Shown: positions 6,640-11,375 of the stretch, one piece after another
Layout of the letters: the number at the start of each line of letters is the position of its first letter
Numbering within the stretch: the stretch's first letter is position 1
Origin: Gammaproteobacteria bacterium
Lineage (GTDB): Bacteria; Pseudomonadota; Gammaproteobacteria; Pseudomonadales; Azotimanducaceae
Assembly: GCA_027293665.1 (NCBI GenBank)
Contig: JAPUFN010000209.1
Coordinates: 1-11,375, forward strand
Direction: 5' to 3'
DNA length: 11,375 nucleotides
Position numbers and translations under genes: made by a program
The notes under the pieces: model-generated
Databases searched by the model: none
Told to the model about the DNA's origin: nothing
The model's input: the letters and a program-made list of their open reading frames with translations, nothing else

Positions 6640-7478
6640 GCGCCCCGGTCTGCCTGATCACTGGCACAACGAGTGGTATCGGACGCGTCACCGCACGCCG
6701 GCTTGCGGAAAACGGCTTCGAAGTCGTGATGGCCTGCCGCCACCTGCCCCGTGCCGAAGCTCTGCGTGATGCGCTGATCAAAGAAACCCGCAACGCAAAA
6801 ATTCATGTCGTGCCCTGCGATCTGGCATCGCTCGAATCGGTCCGTGAATGCGCGATAAACTTCAAACACAACCACCCCCGGCTGGATCTGCTTGTGAACA
6901 ACGCCGGGATGTTGCCCGGGCGGCCGCGCCTTTCCGACGATGGCTTCGAGCTGACGTTAGCCACCAACTACCTCGGTCCATATCTTCTGACAAGACTTCT
7001 CCTGGACAGCCTCGTGGCAAGCCAACCGGCTAGAATCGTCAACGTTGCATCCAACACCCACACACTGGGCAAGCTCGATCTCAACAGGCCGCAACGCAGC
7101 GGGATATTCAGTGGCATGCGGGTGTACGCGCAGGCAAAACTCGCCGTAGTCATGGCAACGATTTCCCTGGCCGAACGCCTTGCTTCAACCACCGTGACGG
7201 CAAACTGTCTCCACCCCGGCGTGGTTGCCACCAATATCATTCCGGACTCCAGATCACTACTCAAAGCGGCCGCAAAGCTGGTGAGCCCCTTGATGCTCGA
7301 CGCCGAACGCGGTGCAAAGACCACACTCCATGTGGCGCTGGCCGCCGAACTCGCCAATGTGTCTGGAAAATATTTCAATCAACACCAGCGAATCATCGAG
7401 CCAGCAGCCCTTGCCGGGGACCGCGCGTTGCGGGAGCACTTGTGGTCAGTGAGTGAACGGATGGTGGGACTGGGTTGA
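6636..7478 (+). CDS. SDR family oxidoreductase, retinol dehydrogenase/WWOX-like
   Basis: This 280-residue protein is a short-chain dehydrogenase of the retinol-dehydrogenase/protochlorophyllide-reductase-like branch. Motifs are TGTTSGIG (9-16), ACR at 33-35 whose Arg suggests NADP(H) binding, CDL at 61-63, NNAG at 88-91, catalytic Ser139 (VNVASNTH), and Tyr164/Lys168 in YAQAK. The 25-residue spacing between Ser and Tyr reflects the insertion typical of this branch. HPGVVATNI near 195-203 follows the active site as in homologues. It probably acts on a hydrophobic alcohol, aldehyde or ketone. The GTG start overlaps the previous stop (GTGA at 6636-6639) and its own stop overlaps the methyltransferase start, so it is coupled on both sides. 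No signal peptide or membrane anchor is evident. Confidence 0.86.
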   Translation: MSAPVCLITGTTSGIGRVTARRLAENGFEVVMACRHLPRAEALRDALIKETRNAKIHVVPCDLASLESVRECAINFKHNHPRLDLLVNNAGMLPGRPRLSDDGFELTLATNYLGPYLLTRLLLDSLVASQPARIVNVASNTHTLGKLDLNRPQRSGIFSGMRVYAQAKLAVVMATISLAERLASTTVTANCLHPGVVATNIIPDSRSLLKAAAKLVSPLMLDAERGAKTTLHVALAAELANVSGKYFNQHQRIIEPAALAGDRALREHLWSVSERMVGLG

Positions 7479-8248
7479 TCGTGGACGTTGATTTCGACAA
7501 AACGTCATCTGACTATGCTACTCATAGGGCAGGATTTCCCGCTTCCTTCTACGAACGCCTGCTTGCCATGGAGATCGAGTTCAGTGGCAAGCGTCTCGCA
7601 GACATCGGCACAGGCACCGGCACCCTTGCCCGCGGTTTTGCCCAACGCGGTGCAATCGTCACCGGCATTGATCCGTCGCCAAACATGCTCGCCGAGGCAA
7701 CCCGTCTTGCCGCCGGGGAAGGTCTCACGATCGAATTTGTCAACGCGACCGCTGAACACACCGGCTGTGCTGACGCGCAGATGGATCTCGTAAGCGCAGG
7801 TCAGTGCTGGCACTGGTTCGATCGCCCGGCAGCCGGCGCCGAGGTCTACAGGATCCTTAAGCCCGGTGGCAGGATCATCATTGCTCACTACGACTGGATT
7901 CCACTGCCGGGCAATCTTCTCGAACTGACCGAAAATCTCATCTGCCAGTTCAATCCCACGTGGCGCGGCGGTGGTGGCACCGGCATCTACCGCCGCTGGT
8001 ACGCCGATGTCAGCGGTGCGGGGTTCAAAGAGCTTGCGAGCTGTACTTACGATGAGGCGGCGCCATACACCCACGAGGCATGGCGCGGAAGGGTGCGGGC
8101 GAGTGCCGGCATCGCCGCGAGCCTGCCCGCCGATCGCGTCAAGGCGTTCGACTCAGCGCTCGCGGAAGCCATGGCCCGGCACTTTCCGGCAGACCCACTC
8201 GCCGTGCACCATCGAGTGTTCATCCTCAGCGCCTGCAAACCCAGCTGA
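7475..8248 (+). CDS. Class I SAM-dependent methyltransferase
   Basis: This 257-residue enzyme has a Rossmann-like Methyltransf_11 domain in its first 140 residues. Motif I is DIGTGTG (43-49), the acidic residue after strand two is Asp66 in GIDPS, motif III-like SAGQCWHWFD lies at 107-116, and LKPGGRIII at 128-136 is the usual post-motif. The WHWFD wording recalls small-molecule methyltransferases of the trans-aconitate methyltransferase-like group. The C-terminal half (HYDWIPLPGN onward) probably shapes the substrate pocket. The start is TTG at 7475, overlapping the SDR stop as TTGA, with a weak GGTGGG site at 7463-7468 six bases upstream; GTG at 7481 would cost two residues. It ends the four-gene operon. 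A tailoring role on the product of the two SDRs is inference. Confidence 0.86.
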   Translation: MIVDVDFDKTSSDYATHRAGFPASFYERLLAMEIEFSGKRLADIGTGTGTLARGFAQRGAIVTGIDPSPNMLAEATRLAAGEGLTIEFVNATAEHTGCADAQMDLVSAGQCWHWFDRPAAGAEVYRILKPGGRIIIAHYDWIPLPGNLLELTENLICQFNPTWRGGGGTGIYRRWYADVSGAGFKELASCTYDEAAPYTHEAWRGRVRASAGIAASLPADRVKAFDSALAEAMARHFPADPLAVHHRVFILSACKPS

Positions 8249-8376
8249 CCCATACCCGGCAGGAGTCCTCCCACAGGCGTGCCATCCAGCCACTGCCAGG
8301 CGCCGGCCGCAGCTGGAACTTGTAGGTTGAAAACGGCTCGTCTAAGGTGGTCGTCCGTATGATCCGGGGGGACATC
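8249..8376 (+). other. Intergenic gap before the DUF72 gene
   Basis: This 128-base gap holds no gene I can support. A TATGAT hexamer at 8358-8363 could be a -10 element, but no -35 lies at normal spacing (TTGAAA at 8327-8332 is 25 bases away). A G-rich GGGGGGA at 8366-8372 is the likely ribosome binding site for ATG 8377. I see no strong terminator after the methyltransferase. Confidence 0.4.
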
Positions 8377-9132
8377 ATGGAGTGGTTGGCGGGAACGAGT
8401 GGCTACAGCTATCCGAGCTGGCGTGGCAACTTCTATCCCGAGACACTCGAGCCAGAAGACTGGCTGGCGGCTTACTCGCGGCAACTGCCAGCAATCGAGA
8501 TCACCGAAACGTTTGACCACCTGCCGCGCACACAGGTCATTGAACAATGGGCGGCCGCGGTACCCGCGGACTTCCGCTTTGCCGTGCAGGCTCCACGCCA
8601 GATTACCCATCAGCTGAAACTGGAAAACGTCGAAGAACAGCTGGATCAGCTGATCCGGACGGTGGCATCGTTCGAGGACAAGCTCGGCGCAGTGCTCTTC
8701 GAACTGCCACTTCATCTGCGCAAGTCCACAGAGCGTCTCGAGCAGTTTCTCGTGCAGTGGCCACATGATCTGCCGGTTGCGGTCGCGTTCCATCACCAGA
8801 GCTGGTTCGTCGACGAGATCATGGACCTGCTCAATTATTACGACGTAGCGTTGTGCGTGTCCGACGAGGCGGCGTTTCCAACAAGCCGGGCCACCGCAAC
8901 CACCGATTGGTGCTATTTGCGGCTGCGCCATGCGAACTACGGCAGTGAAGATCTTGCCGGTTGGATCCAGGCAATAGGTCAGTTGGAGCTGAACACGTGC
9001 CTTGCATTCTTCAACCCCGAAGACGCAGAGCCGATTCCAGCAAACGTGCAGAATCTGCTGCGATTGGTCGCCAAACCCGAACCCATTCGTGCCTCCTCAT
9101 TTCATCCTGGCGGCAACAAGCAAACCGGGTGA
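8377..9132 (+). CDS. DUF72 domain-containing protein (YecE-like)
   Basis: This 251-residue protein belongs to the DUF72 family, a TIM-barrel-like fold of unknown biochemical function. Diagnostic segments are AGTSGYSYPSWRGNFYP at the N-terminus, FRFAVQAPRQITH in place of the common F.vKaSr.iTH, LGAVLFELPLHL, AFHHQSWF in place of EfRh.SWf, CYLRLRHANYG and the terminal FFNPEDAEPIPAN segment. It is somewhat divergent, with several usual polar residues changed. I chose ATG 8377 because the family typically begins about here and a G-rich ribosome binding site lies at 8366-8372. In-frame ATG 8359 (with AAGGTGG at 8344-8350) or GTG 8347 would add 6 or 10 residues. Its stop overlaps the cupin GTG start as GTGA. 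Confidence 0.87.
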   Translation: MEWLAGTSGYSYPSWRGNFYPETLEPEDWLAAYSRQLPAIEITETFDHLPRTQVIEQWAAAVPADFRFAVQAPRQITHQLKLENVEEQLDQLIRTVASFEDKLGAVLFELPLHLRKSTERLEQFLVQWPHDLPVAVAFHHQSWFVDEIMDLLNYYDVALCVSDEAAFPTSRATATTDWCYLRLRHANYGSEDLAGWIQAIGQLELNTCLAFFNPEDAEPIPANVQNLLRLVAKPEPIRASSFHPGGNKQTG

Positions 9133-9647
9133 CGGACTCCGACAGAAAGCACCTCGTGGTCGCAAGCGATGCACCAGCAGTAACAGTTCAACATCCGCTC
9201 AACACAAACTCCGAGATGATGGTGCGTTTCTTAAGCCGTGCGGCCGGCATGCAACGCCTCGGGATCAGCGAAGGTCGCCTGCCACCCGGCAGGGAAGCGT
9301 TCGTCTACCACAGCCACGCCACGGAAGAAGAATTTCTCTACATCCTCGAAGGCCGGGGTCAACTGCGCGTGGACAACGAAACCGTGGAAGTCGGCGCAGG
9401 AGACTTCATCGCCTTTCCAACACCCTCCGCGGCGCACGCACTTACGAATCCTTTCAGCGAAACGCTCGTTTATCTGATGGGTGGCGAGCACCATACTGCC
9501 GAAGTCGCCGATTTTCCCGATCACCGTAAACGCCTCTTTCGCACGTCGCAGGATGCATTCATCGTAGATCACGACCACATCAGCTCGCTACACACACCCA
9601 ACGAAGCTGTGCCGGCCGACGCAGCGACACGACCGGCGGACGAATAA
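9129..9647 (+). CDS. Cupin domain-containing protein
   Basis: This 172-residue protein has a single RmlC-like cupin barrel. Cupin motif 1 is visible as PGREAFVYHSHATEEEFLYILEG (residues 53-75) with His61, His63 and Glu67 or Glu68 as likely metal ligands. Motif 2 is GDFIAFPTPSAAHALTN (91-107) with His103 as the fourth ligand; its usual PxG is altered to PTP. The C-terminal 50 residues (DFPDHRKRLF onward) resemble those of small cupins often annotated as cupin_2 or mannose-6-phosphate isomerase-like. The GTG at 9129 overlaps the DUF72 stop; upstream in-frame codons lie inside DUF72 and are unlikely to be used. The function may be an isomerase, a dioxygenase or ligand binding; the sequence does not decide. 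Confidence 0.85.
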   Translation: MTDSDRKHLVVASDAPAVTVQHPLNTNSEMMVRFLSRAAGMQRLGISEGRLPPGREAFVYHSHATEEEFLYILEGRGQLRVDNETVEVGAGDFIAFPTPSAAHALTNPFSETLVYLMGGEHHTAEVADFPDHRKRLFRTSQDAFIVDHDHISSLHTPNEAVPADAATRPADE

Positions 9648-9698
9648 CCGGCCACGGAGTATGCTGGAAGGCACAGGCGAGCACACAGGGGTTCAACT

Positions 9699-9971
9699 AT
9701 GACGAGCGAAGAGAAGGGACTGACCAATCACGAAATCACTGTGTGTCTGGACGGCGGTGCAATTCTCGGTCCGTTCAAGGCTACCTGGAGCACTGATATC
9801 GTCAGTGACGTCAGAGAGCTGTCACGCGACTACGATGCGTTTCTGCGGGGCACCAAACAAGCCAGGTACAAATACCACCTGCACGATCAGGACAAACACC
9901 TGTCACACTCGCTTATCATCGATTTCACACGGGTCACCGCGATCTACGACAAGGTCGAACTGCAGGATTGA
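9699..9971 (+). CDS. Conserved-looking hypothetical small protein
   Basis: I do not recognise this 90-residue protein. It is soluble and moderately charged, with alternating segments that look like strands (HEITVCLDGG, RYKYHLHDQ, HSLIIDFTRVTAIYDKV) around one central helix (VSDVRELSRDYDAFLRG). No cysteine pair, signal peptide or membrane segment is present. The ATG is supported by an AGGGG site at 9687-9691, seven bases upstream. Its last codon overlaps the TTG start of the HAD hydrolase (TTGA at 9968-9971), so the two are probably translated together and may work together. The codon pattern matches its neighbours, which favours a real gene. Confidence 0.72.
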   Translation: MTSEEKGLTNHEITVCLDGGAILGPFKATWSTDIVSDVRELSRDYDAFLRGTKQARYKYHLHDQDKHLSHSLIIDFTRVTAIYDKVELQD

Positions 9972-10645
9972 AGCTCTCCACTGCCGAGCTGTTCGTCTTC
10001 GATTTCGATGGCACGCTGGCGCCCAACCTGGATCTGCCGGAAATGCGGCGCCGGGTCATTGCGCTTACGCGTGCGCAAGGTGTACCTGCGGCGCACTTCG
10101 CACACCTCTACATGGTCGAGATCATCACCGCGGCTGGTGCTTGGCTCGCCAGCACGGAATCCAGCCCCGGATCTGTGCAACACGCCGAACGGGCCGAGGC
10201 TTACCAGAGTCAGGCACACCAGCTTATCGAAGATTTCGAGCTCGATGCGGCGGCTGGCATGGAGGTATTTCCGAAAACCCGCGAAGTTCTCGGCGGGTTG
10301 AAACAAGCAGACAAACGCACGTCTATCGTAACGCGAAATTGTGAGCAGGCTGTGCGACAGGTCTTTCCGGACGTAGACGACTACTGCGACCTTCTGCTTG
10401 CGCGGGATAACGTGGAATTTCTCAAGCCAGACCCACGCCACCTGCAGTGCGCTCTGACACATCTCGAAGGAACACCGCAGCGTTCGGTCATGATTGGCGA
10501 TGGACGCATGGACATGCAGGTCGGACGCACACTCGGTCTGACCTGTGTGGGTGTGCTGAGTGGCAGTAGCGACGCGCCAGCGTTAACGGCGGCCGGCGCG
10601 CATTTCATTGTCGAGAACATTGCGGAGTTGGCTGCACACCTTTAG
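9968..10645 (+). CDS. HAD superfamily hydrolase, phosphoglycolate phosphatase-like
   Basis: This 225-residue enzyme is a probable small-molecule phosphatase. All four HAD motifs are present: motif I FDFDGTLAP with nucleophile Asp12 and acid Asp14, motif II Thr122 (SIVTRN), motif III Lys153 (FLKPDP) and motif IV GDGRMD at 177-182 giving the Mg2+ acidic pair Asp178/Asp182. The roughly 100 residues between motifs I and II form a helical C1 cap as in Gph/PGP-type enzymes. The start is a TTG overlapping the stop of the 90-residue protein; no in-frame ATG occurs before motif I. There is no strong ribosome binding site, which fits coupling. The substrate could be phosphoglycolate, a nucleotide or a sugar phosphate. 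It ends 46 bases before the convergent GFA gene. Confidence 0.88.
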   Translation: MKLSTAELFVFDFDGTLAPNLDLPEMRRRVIALTRAQGVPAAHFAHLYMVEIITAAGAWLASTESSPGSVQHAERAEAYQSQAHQLIEDFELDAAAGMEVFPKTREVLGGLKQADKRTSIVTRNCEQAVRQVFPDVDDYCDLLLARDNVEFLKPDPRHLQCALTHLEGTPQRSVMIGDGRMDMQVGRTLGLTCVGVLSGSSDAPALTAAGAHFIVENIAELAAHL

Positions 10646-10691
10646 AGCGGGTGATGGAGAGACTGCAACTTGTCCGCGATTCGCTCCGTGT

Positions 10692-11099
10692 TCAACCGGG
10701 ATTTTTTTCAAAGCTCGGCAGTTCAGCATCTACCTCCGCCCAGGGCTGTCCGCTTTCCCGCCAGATGTGCATTGTAGGTCGCAACCAGCTCGGATCATCC
10801 AACGTTGCAGCTTTCAACACGATCAGCGACTCCATGGCGATGAGTTCCGAGTACAGCGGTGAACCGCATGTTGGACAAAAACTCCGCGTCACTTCGTTGC
10901 CGCTTTCGGCGGTCACCGTGTACTGGGTCACACCTCCCACGATCGCGACTGCATCACGTGGCAGCATGACGATCGTTGAGTACGCACCACCCGATGCATG
11001 CTGGCAATCCCGACAGTGGCAGTTCGCTACCATAGAGGGTTCCGCTGACACCGTAATTTTTACCTGCCCGCACGCGCAGCCAGCGCTGAAAGAATCCAT
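10692..11099 (-). CDS. GFA family protein (Gfa/CENP-V zinc fold)
   Basis: This 135-residue protein has the zinc-binding GFA fold named after glutathione-dependent formaldehyde-activating enzyme. The cysteine pattern is complete: GCACG with Cys8 and Cys10, CHCRDC with Cys27, Cys29 and Cys32, and FCPTCGSPLY with Cys75 and Cys78. Two zinc sites are expected. Length is normal and the C-terminus FEKNPG is intact. Most members have no proven formaldehyde activity, so the enzyme name should not be taken literally. The ATG is preceded on the minus strand by AGAGGA six bases away, a good ribosome binding site, and by an extended -10 candidate at 11135-11143. It is transcribed alone, divergent from the gene at 11250. 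Confidence 0.9.
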   Translation of the reverse strand: MDSFSAGCACGQVKITVSAEPSMVANCHCRDCQHASGGAYSTIVMLPRDAVAIVGGVTQYTVTAESGNEVTRSFCPTCGSPLYSELIAMESLIVLKAATLDDPSWLRPTMHIWRESGQPWAEVDAELPSFEKNPG

Positions 11100-11134
11100 T
11101 AAAAGTCCTCTGTAGTTGCTTCCACTGAGGAGTT

Positions 11135-11143
11135 ATTAAAGCA
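11135..11143 (-). promoter_or_regulatory. Candidate extended -10 promoter (TGCTTTAAT) of the GFA gene
   Basis: On the minus strand TGC-TTTAAT matches the extended -10 form, with five of six bases of TATAAT. It would start a leader of about 28 bases carrying the AGAGGA ribosome binding site of the GFA gene. No good -35 is seen. It lies in the 150-base divergent gap 11100-11249, where I find no other gene. Confidence 0.4.
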
Positions 11144-11249
11144 GAATTTGCAGGCTGCCACCGCGATAGCCGCGGCACGCCTGGGTCGCCCGGTGCCTTC
11201 TCATTCGAGCCAACTCCGGTCAAAATAGAGCGAGGAGCAGGAGACGATC

Positions 11250-11375
11250 ATGCCAAGCACGTTGCCTCGCAGTTTGTATCGCACATCACCTCATATGAGG
11301 CCTCAGACGACTGCCGTTCGCAACGAGATCGGCCCGTTGCTGGACCGGCTCATCGCCCAGCTGGATGTGGAAGGC
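11250..11375 (+). CDS. Unrecognised protein, 3'-truncated by window edge
   Basis: The first 42 codons of an open frame run off the end of the window. The ATG at 11250 has a good AGGAG ribosome binding site at 11239-11243, six bases upstream. The N-terminus is polar and basic (MPSTLPRSLYRTSPHMRPQ), not a signal peptide, and is followed by a likely amphipathic helix (NEIGPLLDRLIAQLDVEG). Met16 at 11295 is a possible internal start but has no better site. Two overlapping short palindromes lie inside at 11289-11300 and 11296-11305. There is too little to name a family. Confidence 0.6.
   Translation, partial: MPSTLPRSLYRTSPHMRPQTTAVRNEIGPLLDRLIAQLDVEG

Noticed and set aside
8047..8931. A 294-codon open frame on the minus strand opposite the methyltransferase and DUF72 genes
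   Set aside because: It lies wholly antisense to two genes with clear family motifs, crosses their boundary, and shows no recognisable domain; it is a by-product of GC-rich codon use.
8961..9128. Upstream extension of the cupin frame into the DUF72 gene
   Set aside because: The extension overlaps well-matched DUF72 coding sequence, has a low-complexity non-cupin reading, and the GTG at 9129 fits the local GTGA overlap pattern.
10702..10708. Run of seven T after the HAD gene, inside the end of the GFA gene
   Set aside because: No convincing stem precedes it; on the coding strand it encodes Lys-Asn of the GFA C-terminus.
11170..11205. GC-rich short inverted repeats in the gap before the last gene
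   Set aside because: Stems are only about five pairs with large loops and no tRNA or riboswitch features.
1..11375. Search for a mobile element, toxin-antitoxin pair, defence system or CRISPR array
   Set aside because: No transposase, integrase, restriction, nuclease or spaced-repeat pattern is visible; all recognised genes are metabolic, transport or stress functions.

Overview
The window looks like chromosomal DNA from a moderately GC-rich (near 60% by eye) gammaproteobacterium. The pointers are the close SrkA (YihE/RdoA) homologue, the ModC ATPase, the dense packing of short operons and the frequent GTG/TTG starts. Genus cannot be read from the sequence. I see no tRNA, rRNA, CRISPR array, insertion sequence, integrase or phage gene. 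Every stretch without a gene is shorter than 200 bases.

Layout. (1) 1-1840, plus strand: the 3' part of a molybdate transporter ATPase (modC) overlaps by 17 bases the SrkA-type stress kinase gene. (2) 1881-3047, minus strand: a divergent PlsC-like acyltransferase, convergent with srkA. (3) 3140-4613, plus strand: a metallo-beta-lactamase-fold hydrolase with an altered metal motif, overlapping a Pat-like GNAT acetyltransferase. (4) 4634-5380, minus strand: a TauE/SafE family membrane transporter. (5) 5476-8248, plus strand: a tightly coupled four-gene operon of SDR oxidoreductase, small membrane protein, retinol-dehydrogenase-like SDR and class I methyltransferase. (6) 8377-10645, plus strand: DUF72 protein, cupin, an unrecognised 90-residue protein and a HAD hydrolase. 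(7) 10692-11099, minus strand: a GFA family zinc protein. (8) 11250 to the end, plus strand: the first 42 codons of an unrecognised gene.

How the genes work together. modC serves molybdate import and srkA stress signalling; their overlap suggests co-expression, though not an obvious shared task. The SDR-membrane protein-SDR-methyltransferase set looks like a small-molecule or lipid modification unit, but no substrate can be named. Most genes are ordinary accessory metabolism and housekeeping.

The most unusual local structure is a triple 14-base direct repeat at 6249-6290. It turns one GTGA stop/start overlap into a chain of three, with two five-codon mini-ORFs between the SDR and membrane-protein genes. 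Also worth checking are a hairpin that buries the ribosome binding site of that operon's first gene, the HxNxDH motif of the hydrolase, and the HX5D spacing in the acyltransferase. I do not see a clear multi-gene system of a wholly new kind.
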